Source: Nigrospora sphaerica (lineage: Eukaryota; Ascomycota; Sordariomycetes; Amphisphaeriales; Apiosporaceae). From it: a DNA stretch of 64,000 nt. The stretch covers positions 1,674,001-1,738,000 of the forward strand of contig JAGVVL010000022.1 of assembly GCA_018287875.1 (NCBI GenBank), read 5' to 3'. Both the position numbers and the translations under genes were made by a program. The notes beneath the pieces are model-generated. The model was not told where the DNA came from and did no database searches. It saw nothing but the letters and a program-made list of their open reading frames with translations. This document shows positions 55,466 to 64,000 of the stretch, piece after piece (within the stretch, counting starts at the first letter, position 1; each line of letters opens with the position of its first letter).

Positions 55466-56489
55466 GAGAGGGGGGAAAGCAACCTGGGTGATTCCCTTGG
55501 AAGGTTGGAACTGCTCCCAGGATCCGAACGAGCTACAACCTCATGGGTGCCTTCCTGGATTCTTGCACCAAACCGAGCTGGCAACGGGGCTTGTGTGACA
55601 AGGGCTGACGGGCCACCGCCGATGTGGTTCTTACGTCTGCCCGCCTCTACGTTTCCAGGACTATACGATTTGTGTTCCGTACAGGCAAGCATATGGAGTG
55701 CGCGCGCGTGCTTGCGTCCCGTAGCGAGTTGTCACCAACCTTGGTGACGGGAAAAGGAATACGTCGAGTCAGCTGACAGGGGGGAAATGGCTGTGAGAAG
55801 AGTCTGAAACCCAGAAATGCAGAAAAGTACATTCCCCGGCTACTCGAGCTCGGACCGGGGAAGCACCTACGAATTACCATGGTACAGCCATGTCAGTAAC
55901 TCCAAGTACCCCGTACTCTCTCCATCTGCCGACTATAAATATGAATGTCCAACCACGCCAGGATGGTCCCCTAGTACGTACGACGCCTACATAGTTTCAC
56001 GTGCAGATTAATCAGGTTCGGTGCAACCTCCAGCAACATGGGAGATGAAAGCCTGATACATCGTACACACAGGGCGGGCTAGGGGCCAGACGGGGTAGGC
56101 AAAAGATGACGCCCGATTGGCTAGAGCAGTGCCAAGGCCAAAGCCAGGGGCCATCATCGTTCCTAGGCCACCACCGCATCGCGACCACTGGGTTTTTCGC
56201 CGGTCCCCTGTCCCCTATCCACCCCCCCAAAATCCGTCGCTGATCTCGAGGAAGGCGGCTGCTGACCCATCTTCCCCCGAAGCGCCGTCAACACCAACTG
56301 AATGGCCCGGCACTTAATGTTTTCTTTGTGTATTGTTCGCCGCTTCGCTCTGTTCTGAACCGCTGGACAGACAGACAAGCGCTTCTTTGCTCCCCTTCCC
56401 TACTTCTCCCTCTTCCTCTCCTTCTTACGTAACCTTCCGGTGGCTCCCCTGATTTGTTTTTGGCTTCGGCCGCACATGCCACCATCTAC
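55466..56489. other. Intergenic region upstream of the Ted1-like gene
   Basis: About 1 kb, moderately lower GC, containing the 3' flank of the acidic-protein gene and the promoter of the phosphoesterase gene; pyrimidine-rich just before the start (56396-56430). No gene is supported. Confidence 0.5.
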
Positions 56490-58280
56490 ATGACCCCCGC
56501 GGCGCTTCTTCGCATTCTTTTGCGAATCCTTCTTCCCTTGTCCCTGGGCACGACCGTCTACCTGTACCTGTATCCCGTCTTCTTGGGCTGCGCCTTTCCC
56601 CTGCCCGACACGCCCTCGGCGGCCGCGACCACCGCCTTCGGGTCGACGCTCCGCCAACATGCCGGCGGCGATGCAAGCACCATTGCGCCCTTCCGCCTGC
56701 TGGCCCTCGGCGACCCCCAGCTCGAGGGCGACACGTCCATCCCGAACGCCTACCGCGCCTCCTTCCCCCACCTGACCAAAGCCCTCACGAACCTTCGGAA
56801 CAAGCACCTCAAGCTGCGCCCGCGCGTCCAGCAGGCCATGCACGATCTGGTGGATTTCTGGTTCGACGACATCCCCAACACGGCCGAGTCGGTCCGCAAG
56901 CGCATCGACCTGTTCGGCAACGACTACTACCTCGCCCACATCTACCGCACGCTGCGCTGGTGGACCAAGCCGTCGCACGTCACGGTGCTGGGCGACCTGC
57001 TCGGGAGCCAGTGGATCAGCGACACCGAGTTCGACAAGCGCAGCTGGCGCTTCTGGAACCGCGCCTTCGCCGGTGCCGAGCGCGTGCCCGACGATGTGGC
57101 CGCCTACCCGGGCGAGGAGTACACCGTGACCGACTTCCTGGGCCCCCACGGCAGCAACCAGACGGCCTGGCGGCGGCGCCTTATCAACATCGCCGGCAAC
57201 CACGACGTGGGCTACGCGGGGGACCTGACGGTGGCGCGCCTCGAGCGGTTCGAGCGCGCCTTCGGCAAGGCGGCGTACGAGCTGCGCTTCGAGCTGCCGC
57301 TCGACGCCGCGGCGGCGGCGGCGGCCAACGGCACCGTGTTTGACGCCGAGGCCAACCCGGGCTCGGACCGGCTGCCGCCGGAGCTGCGCGTCATCGTCGT
57401 CAACGACATGAACCTCGACACGCCGGTGCAGGTGACGGAGCTGCAGGACCAGACGTACGCCTTCGTCAACGACGTCATCAACACGGCGGCGGCCGTCGAG
57501 TTCCGGGGCCACTTCACCGTGGTGCTGACGCACATACCGCTGTACAAGGACGAGGGCGTCTGCGTCGACGCGCCCTTCTTCGACTTCCACGCCAGCGACA
57601 AGACGCTCAAGGAGCAGAACCAGCTCTCGCTCGACGCCTCGCGCGGCTTCCTCGAGGGCATGTTCGGGCTCAACGGCGACCCGCACGCGCCCAACGGCGG
57701 GCGCGGCCGGCGCGGCGTCATCCTCAACGGCCACGACCACGAGGGCTGCGACGTCTACCACTTCGTCAACCAGACGCACGGCGCGGGGCCCGAGGACCGG
57801 CGCTGGGAGACGGCGCGCTGGGAGGCCGCGCGCGCCGGCGGCCTCCCCGGCCGTCCCGGCCACCCCGGCCTGCGCGAGGTCACGGTCCGCAGCATGATGG
57901 GCGAGTTCGGCGGCAACGCCGGCCTGCTGAGCGCCTGGTTCGACCCCGCCGCCTGGGAGTGGCGCTACGAGTACGTCGACTGCGCCCTCGGCAAGCAGTA
58001 CTTTTGGTGGTTCGTCCACGTCGTCGACCTCATCACCCTCGTCGTCGCCCTGCTGCTCGGCCTCGTGTCCGGCCTCGACGCCCTCGGCCTCGACGTCGAC
58101 CGCTGGCCCGGGTGCGCCGCCGCCGCCTCAACGCCCTCGTCTTCGTCGTCGTCGTTGTCGTCGCCGCGCAAGTCCCCAGGCCACAGCGAGAGGCGGACCA
58201 GCGTGGGGACCATCACGAGGGCACTGCCGGCTAACGGAACGGTGAACGGGTCTTTGAATGGGGTAGTCGCAAAACCCTAA
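56490..58280 (+). CDS. ted1: Ted1/Cdc1-type metallophosphoesterase of the ER membrane
   Basis: Intronless, 596 residues from the ATG at 56490 (MTPAALLRILLRILLPLSLG). An N-terminal membrane anchor spans about residues 5-35. The calcineurin-like phosphoesterase domain shows the metal-site motifs in order: LALGDPQLEG, VLGDLLGSQW, IAGNHDVGY, VVLTHIPLYK and LNGHDHEGCD. A conserved C-terminal part (VRSMMGEFGGNAGLLSAW) precedes a second membrane helix (VHVVDLITLVVALLLGLVSG) and a Ser-rich cytosolic tail. N-glycosylation sequons occur (NQT, NGT). Role: Ted1 and Cdc1 remove ethanolamine-phosphate from GPI glycans in the ER before export. The DPQLEG motif and overall length favour Ted1 over Cdc1. The long frame on the opposite strand is a shadow. 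The GH76 protein at 5.4-7.2 kb is a potential GPI-anchored client. Confidence 0.93.
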   Translation: MTPAALLRILLRILLPLSLGTTVYLYLYPVFLGCAFPLPDTPSAAATTAFGSTLRQHAGGDASTIAPFRLLALGDPQLEGDTSIPNAYRASFPHLTKALTNLRNKHLKLRPRVQQAMHDLVDFWFDDIPNTAESVRKRIDLFGNDYYLAHIYRTLRWWTKPSHVTVLGDLLGSQWISDTEFDKRSWRFWNRAFAGAERVPDDVAAYPGEEYTVTDFLGPHGSNQTAWRRRLINIAGNHDVGYAGDLTVARLERFERAFGKAAYELRFELPLDAAAAAAANGTVFDAEANPGSDRLPPELRVIVVNDMNLDTPVQVTELQDQTYAFVNDVINTAAAVEFRGHFTVVLTHIPLYKDEGVCVDAPFFDFHASDKTLKEQNQLSLDASRGFLEGMFGLNGDPHAPNGGRGRRGVILNGHDHEGCDVYHFVNQTHGAGPEDRRWETARWEAARAGGLPGRPGHPGLREVTVRSMMGEFGGNAGLLSAWFDPAAWEWRYEYVDCALGKQYFWWFVHVVDLITLVVALLLGLVSGLDALGLDVDRWPGCAAAASTPSSSSSSLSSPRKSPGHSERRTSVGTITRALPANGTVNGSLNGVVAKP

Positions 58281-58603
58281 GTCTGGTTGTTTTCTTGCCT
58301 GTTTTGAGGGGTGTCTACAAAAAAGTAAAAACTTGTCTTGATTCATTGCATAGCGTCGACGGGATATTTGTACAAGCATCCCACCCCATATATACAAGGA
58401 AGGAGGGTTGGAAATACAATAATTACCCACAACCCGGTTCTGCTTGCGACCAGCCTCTGAGGCCCAAACCTAATCTTCCCTGCATTGCCTGTGTGTTAAC
58501 AAACAGCCGTCAACCCTGCGACATAGGCCAACACCAAGAATAAACCGATGACGGCGGGTCACGCTCCTCGTCCGCCCGTCCAAATGTTTTCGGTTCCTTG
58601 CCT
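58281..58603. other. Convergent 3' region between Ted1-like and BNR-repeat genes
   Basis: About 320 bases with the 3' ends of two convergent genes. Nothing else is seen. Confidence 0.5.
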
Positions 58604-60363
58604 TCACAACTGGAAATCCAGCACGACGACATCGACGCCCTCGGCGCCGTCGGCGCGGGTGAAGACGGATAGGACGCCGTCGTGGTCGAGGCGGTAGGCG
58701 TCGACAAGGGGCTCGGCGCCCGGGAAGCCGCGACCGCCCCAGACGAGCTCGTACTCGGCGAAACCGGCGGCGCGGGCGGCGCGCCAGACGGACAGCTCGG
58801 GCGCGTCGGGCGCCGGCAGCACGAAGTAGAGGTGCGCGCCGCCCGGGCCAAGGGCGAGGCGACCGCGCCGGCCGGTGCCGACGGCGGGCACGAGGGGCAG
58901 CGCGCGCGCCGTCCAGACACCGTCGGGCCCCGGCGTCCGGTGGTAGTGCTTCCCTAATACGCTCGACGATCAGTACGTTTTCTCCCCGTTCGTGGGGCGC
59001 CTTTCGGAGTGTCCTGGGGCCGGCACGACGGAAATAAAGAACAGCGGGAGTGCAATTGGGGGGGTTGCGTGTTGGAAAGGGATGTGCGTAGGCAACACGA
59101 GAGGTTTGCTTACAGCGCGCGGGCCCTCCGTCGAGGTTGTCGCGGTTCAGGACGTGCACGCCGCCGGCGGCGTCGACGACCTGGGCCTCCTGGTTGGTGA
59201 GGCCCGAGGCGCGGGGGATGCGGAAGGCGACGATGCCGGGGGCGTCGGGGCGGACGGATTCGCCGCGGGCGAGGGTGGCGAGCGGGGCGCCGGCGCCGTT
59301 GCGCCAGGTGCGGCCTTCGTCGGGGCTCCAGGCGAAGCAGAGGTCGTGGTTCTCGGCGGCCGAGTTGGGCCCCGCCTGCTGCTTGTGCTGCGTGTCGGCC
59401 GGATCGTCCCAGCCCGGGTAGGGCACGAAGCCGCGGTACACCCACGTCGCGTACAGGCCGCCGTCGCGCGTCGGCGTCAGCCCGTGCACATACGGGTTGT
59501 TGTCCACCCCGCGCAGCGGCGTGCCGAGCAGCCGCCACCGTCGCCGCCCCCCGAGCCCCGGACCCCCCGCCGCCGTCGCCGCCGCGTCGTCCACCCCGTA
59601 CACGCACAGGTGGTCGTCGCCCAGCCCCGCCTTTCCTGTCCGGAACGAGAGCCAGAGATCGCCCGATGCCGGGAACGGCCCCAGACGCGGGTACGTGATG
59701 TAGCCGAGCAGTTCGTTGGCTATGGCGTCGGTTTCGAGCCCGGGGAGGTGGTGAAGCGTACTTGTGAAGTGCGACGCGGACCACTCGAAGGCGGCCGGCG
59801 TCGTCGCGAGGTCGGGGATCGAGTGTCGGTAGTTGATCCTGGAGGGCCGCCATGACCGATTAGAGGTACCCGCCCGGAGAGATGTGTTCGTTGTCCCTAC
59901 TGACACTCTGGGACACTAACCTATCGCAGTGATGATCGTAAGACAGGTGGATGGTGCCGTCGCCGGGACAGACGCCGAGCTTCACACGTTCCCATCAGCT
60001 CGCCAGCCCTCGTCGGACCAGGACAGCGCCTCTTCGCAGATCCGGCACGGTCACGTTATTTTTCGTTTCAGTCCGTCACGGACCAAGACTGCTTTCTCTT
60101 ACCTGGACTGTGTTATGCCCGTCATCGGTCGTTTGCTGGTAGTCATCGAACACGAGCGTCTCCCAAGGCCCGTCTGGGAGCTGCCGCCGCGCCAAATGAA
60201 CGTATAGAGGCTCGCTCGGCGGTCCCAGCGAGGCATAGAAACATGCGTACTGCCATCCGTTACACGTCGCGATGGCGTCCTGCTGATAGGCACAGCCGTT
60301 CAGGACGTTTTTGCGGTGCGCGGGGTCCCGGCCCAGAATGGTGCGGGCTGGCTCCGGCAGCAT
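58604..60363 (-). CDS. BNR-repeat family protein (BNR_4-like beta-propeller), putative glycan-related
   Basis: Four exons (60363..60103, 59979..59921, 59838..59114, 58953..58604) join to 464 residues; donors are GTAAGA, GTTAGT and GTAAGC, and all phases agree. Junctions restore conserved-looking text: NTVQ|LGVCPGDGTIHLSYDHH|CDRINYRHS and DNLDGGPAR|WKHYHRTPGP. Motifs: CNGWQYACFYAS near the start, YPRLGPFPASGDLWLSFRTG, GLYATWVYRGFVPYPGW and FAWSPDEGRTWRNGAG, the last being an Asp-box-like (S-x-D-x-G-x-T-W) repeat. This matches the BNR_4 group found in many fungi and bacteria, sometimes near polysaccharide-degrading genes. No signal peptide is visible with this start, so a cytosolic protein is predicted unless a leader exon was missed. 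Its substrate is unknown and I would not call it a sialidase. Confidence 0.86.
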
Positions 60364-62616
60364 GATGGGGATCGGGGGGGGGGGGGGGGGACCGGGGGCT
60401 TCAAGACGCCCTGCCTCGGAGACAGGAGACGATATGAGAGAGGGGCAGTGGGCAAGATGGGCCCGAGTGGAAACTTGTAATGCTTCACCTGGTCATCAAC
60501 CCATGGGATATGGAACTACTCGACGTCATTCCTCTCCCATATCGCGACCGGCGATATTTTGCTTGTCGCGTTGCAACGGGCCCCACGGCACCGAACGCCG
60601 ACGCGATGCATCGTCTTTGCAGCTGCCCCTGGCTTCTTGGCAAGCGGACACAAGATCGGCATATCTTCCAGTGTTCAGGTAGCAGAGTGGCATGCTACCC
60701 CTCACGGCGTCGGCACCACCGCATTCGAACGGTGTCATGACTTACAGGGACGCGGCGGTTGGCGGCTGCTCGAACCCACTGAGCGGCCGCCGCAGCTTGG
60801 ATGGTAAGGGGTTGAGGGGTTGCATCAGCTGGTCTTCTCCGACCTTTGCGAATGGCAGAGAGGGGTGTGGCACTCCATCTTTTTGTATCTGTACGGAATG
60901 TGCCCGACGTGCAGATAAAATACACCCCGCGCTGCTGTCTCTGCGTGATGGAGACGTTGACGCAATTGATGCGGAGCTCTCCGTTTCCCTATTTCTCTGT
61001 CCGGCGTGCCAGGCTTCTTGGTGTCGGGAAACGGAACGAGTCCATCACGGGCGCCGCCGGCCTACGTTGGGGCGAGCCCTTGGGGGACTCGATGCAGGGC
61101 GTCGTTGATTGGGCGGGTATGATGTCCTCGTCCCGATCGATGCGCCGCTGCCCGTTCAGCTGGGCGGAAAGCTTCGTTACACAGTAGACGCAGCATTATG
61201 CAAGCGATTGGGAAGTAGCCGAACTAGAGCCCCTCTCCAACATGGATGCTCTGGGCATGGGGTCCGTGAAATGTTGTTCAGCCGCCTCGTCGTCTGACTA
61301 CCTACCACCTCCTCTTGCCGTCCCTTCGCCTAAAACTCTCTGCTCGTGATTGCCCGTCGTGCCAGGCCAAGCACCTGCCAAGTTGGCGAATCTACTAAGT
61401 ACTCCGTATCTCCGTATTACAGGCACGTCCCACGGCTTCCCCAACCTGACCCCACTCTTTCCCCAAATCCCCCCCGCATAAAGGCTAAAAGGCCGGATGA
61501 GGGTACGATGTGGCACAGATCCACCGAACCCATGCTCATCTCGTTCAGTGTTGGCGGGAAACTGGACGATGCAGCTGCAGCCATTGCAGTCCAGCGTCGC
61601 GCGGTGGAGGGAACAGTGGGTGAGCGGTGGGTGAGCGGTGGGTGCTACGCGGCCAACCCTATCAGCTTGTCAGCCCGTCGCGAACCTGTGCCCTCTCGCT
61701 TACAGCATCCCCGTGCGCCAGATCCGAACCGCGCGACCTGGAGACGCGAGGCCCGCCGCCTTTTATTCAGCGCAGGAAATGATACGCGGTCGGCCCATAG
61801 AGAAGCAGGAGAATACCGTGGTAATTTCTCCCGCATCGGGGTTCCACGGGTCGGTTGGGCCCGCCGACGGTATTTCGCTGCCCAGCACACCCTCGAGGCG
61901 TCCCCCCGCGACTGAGCCAAGTGGCTGGATGCGCCCTTCTCTCTCGTGGCCTGAGTTTCGCCGTCTTGGTTGCTCAGGTAGACAAGCTGGAATCTTTCCG
62001 GTCTGCCGGGCCTGCTGAGATGCCAGGGCCCAGGACTGCCCAGGATTCTCGCCAGCCTCGCCCATTGGTCGTGGTGAGTCGGCGTGGCTGGCTAACCCCG
62101 AATCCTCCCAGTTGCCCATGGGGAAGCCCAGGATCCAAGTGGGGGGGAGCCGACAGGGAGGGAGATCTCTGCCGGTCTGGATAATCAGGTTGCCACCCTG
62201 CCTCGGTTTCAGCACAGCTGCCATGGAGAGGAGCATGGGAGATGTCCTGTTCTCTTGTTGGTGGAATTGGCGTCGGCACCAACTTCCACCGCTCACAGGC
62301 CCGTATGCTGCCAAGATGCTCACCACCCATTCCCGTTGTTTTTGGACCACCACGACGAACTAGGTGCGAGCACATCCGCAATTGGGGGTTTGCGGTGACA
62401 GGGTGTGGTGCAGGCGTAGTGCCTCGCGGTCGCGACCCTGTCATAACCGCTGCGTCGACCGGTATTTCTCGCGACGTCTATTTCTCTCCGCTCCTTTCTC
62501 CCTATCTCTTTCCTTGTCTGCACCTCGCCTGGCAGTTTGGTTTCTGCGAGCCCATTTCCCTGAAACCCCACCCCGTCTAGACAGAGCCCGAGGCGTACGC
62601 CTCTTTGTCCAGCGAG
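60364..62616. other. Divergent intergenic region between BNR-repeat gene and MFS transporter
   Basis: About 2.25 kb between two outward-facing genes, so it contains both promoters. A G homopolymer (60374-60390) lies directly upstream of the BNR gene start. Pyrimidine-rich DNA (62460-62520) precedes the transporter start. No gene is supported. Confidence 0.5.
60374..60390 (+). repeat. 17-base homopolymer G next to the BNR gene start
   Basis: An uninterrupted G run 11 bases upstream of the start codon of the minus-strand gene (poly-C in the mRNA sense). Confidence 0.85.
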
Positions 62617-64000
62617 ATGGCGGCCCTACTCCGCAAGATCGTCAAGAACGATGCCATGAAGACGGATCCCGACGAGATCTACGGATGGCGCGTCTATGTG
62701 CTGGCCGGCTCGGTGAGTCCGCGCCGCTCCTACCGGCGAACGACCGGCTTGACTAACACCCAGGGCTTATAGGCCTGCTTCGGCGCCATGTCGTTTGGTT
62801 GGGACAGTGGTGTGATTGGAGGTGTCATTAACCTGCCCACCTTTATCGAGTAAGCCACGACTGCGGTTGCTCCTCGGATCCTCCGGCTGACGGGTGTACC
62901 CAACATAGTGCATATGGCTTGACGGGCAACGACATTGCCAAGGCCAATCTCGAGGGAAACATTGTATCCGTCCTCCAGGCCGGTTGTTTCGTGGGAGCAC
63001 TGGCGGCTTTTTGGCTCTGCGATGCTCTCGGTCGCAAATGGAGTCTGGTGGGATCGGCTGCCTTTACCTTGGCGGGCGTCGTGATGCAAGCCGCTGCCTC
63101 GGGCCACCTTGAACCTATGTACATTGGTCGTTTCATTTCCGGTACGTTATGGGTTCTGCTCGCCTTCGCTTCGTAGGCTGCCGCCTGCTAACGTGCTTCT
63201 CTTCTTTAGGTCTGGGCGTCGGTGCCGCAAGTGTTGTCAACCCCATCTACGTATCCGAAAACGCACCCCGAGCCATCCGTGGACTCTTAACCGGTCTATA
63301 CCAACTCTTCATCGTCACTGGTGGTATGATTGCCTTTTGGGGCAACTATGCCGTCAGCGTACACCAGTCAGGACACAGCCAGTACATCACGCCTTTGGCC
63401 GTGCAAGGAATCCCCGCCGTGCTTCTCTTCTGCCTCATGATCATCAGCAACGAGTCGCCTCGCTACCTCGCGCGGAAAGACCGCTGGGAGGAAGCCAGGA
63501 TGGTTTTGCGAAGGGTCCGCAACCTGCCCGAAGACCACCCTTACCTAGTGGAAGAGTTCCGCGAGATCTGCGATATGCTCGAGTATGAGAAGCGCGTGAT
63601 GGGCGACGCGACGTTCATGACGCTCCAGAAGGAGATGTGGACGGTGGCGACGAACCGCAAGCGCGCCATTCTCAGCATCGTGCTCATGATTTGCCAACAG
63701 ATGACGGGCACCAACGCCATCAACACGTATGCGCCCACCATCTTCAGGAACCTGGGCATCACGGGTGTCAGGACTTCGCTCCTGAGCACGGGTGTGTACG
63801 GTATCGTCAAGGTGATGGCGTGCTCGGCCTTCCTGCTATTCATGGCCGACTCGCTGGGCCGACGAAAGTCTCTTCTGGTGTCGTCGGTGGGCCAGGCATT
63901 CTGCATGTTCTATATTGGCCTCTACGTCCGCATCTCACCGCCGCTCAAGGATGTGCCCATTAACGGTGCCGGCTACTTTGCTCTGGTCTGCATCTTTGTT
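62617..64000 (+). CDS. MFS sugar/quinate-type transporter (5' part, runs off the window)
   Basis: Exons 62617..62712, 62773..62849, 62909..63141 and 63210..64000 (open at the window end) give 399 residues so far; a full family member has about 520-560. All junctions keep frame, for example FI|DAYGLTG and [11 protein letters not shown]. Sugar-porter signatures: [20 protein letters not shown] (helix 1), [11 protein letters not shown] (loop 2-3 G-R-K), [20 protein letters not shown] followed by [25 protein letters not shown] (end of helix 6), [19 protein letters not shown] (helix 7) and [11 protein letters not shown] (loop 8-9). These place it in the sugar porter family with about 12 plasma-membrane helices. 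The N terminus and Gly/Asp helix 1 resemble fungal quinate/hexose carriers, but the substrate cannot be read from sequence. No quinate catabolic gene is visible next to it. Confidence 0.93.

Noticed and set aside
56400..58019. 539-codon open frame on the minus strand opposite the Ted1-like gene
   Set aside because: Its composition (Val/Arg/Ala/Glu-rich) is what the GC-biased third positions of the plus-strand gene produce, and no family motif appears; the plus strand carries all phosphoesterase motifs.
43254..64000. Secondary-metabolite or catabolic gene cluster around the regulator or the proline dehydrogenase/transporter
   Set aside because: Neighbouring genes (KEOPS, Tim17-like, Ted1) are housekeeping and unrelated; no backbone synthase or pathway partners are present.

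Overview
The window is nuclear DNA of a filamentous ascomycete, most likely a Sordariomycete. The genes are split by short introns (about 50-120 bases, one of 261) with GTANGT/GTGAGT donors, CTAAC-type branch points and CAG/TAG acceptors. The gene families are typical of these fungi: Zn2Cys6 regulator, GH76 Dfg5/Dcw1 cell-wall enzyme, fungal VTA1, proline dehydrogenase and a sugar/quinate-type MFS carrier. The exact genus is not readable from the sequence. Most DNA is GC-rich with long intergenic stretches full of purine tracts, CA/TC microsatellites and homopolymer G. Nearly all long open frames in these stretches, and those opposite real genes, are GC-driven shadows.

Layout. 0-7.3 kb: a protein disulfide isomerase (minus) and a VTA1 homologue (plus) share a 750-base divergent promoter; then come a tRNA-Asp(GTC) and a GPI-anchored GH76 mannanase of the Dfg5/Dcw1 type (minus). 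7.3-25.4 kb: a gene-poor tract holding one intronless 555-residue disordered/coiled-coil protein (11.6-13.3 kb), a 12-kb desert, and a lower-GC island (about 21.8-25.1 kb) with traces of a multi-pass membrane protein gene that I cannot reassemble. 25.4-29.6 kb: an F-box-like fungal protein (minus) diverges from TIM50 (plus). 29.6-40.3 kb: a 10.6-kb desert upstream of a Zn2Cys6 transcription factor (40.3-43.3 kb).

43.3-47.0 kb: the most unusual part. Five consecutive plus-strand micro-ORFs of 75-87 residues, each with a hydrophobic N-terminal segment, lie between the transcription factor and the KEOPS gene. Two of them share a decayed repeated tail and overlap by ATGA. The last is a split gene for an eight-cysteine small protein. 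All are my predictions and need transcript support.

48.0-64.0 kb: ordinary gene density. In order: Cgi121 (KEOPS tRNA modification), proline dehydrogenase (mitochondrial), a Tim17-domain-like membrane protein, a small acidic conserved protein with an ATG-only first exon, a Ted1/Cdc1-type metallophosphoesterase (GPI-anchor remodelling in the ER), a four-exon BNR-repeat protein, and the 5' part of an MFS transporter that runs off the window end. Several products belong to the secretory route (PDI, Ted1, GPI-anchored Dfg5) or to mitochondria (Tim50, proline dehydrogenase), but there is no evidence of a co-regulated cluster.
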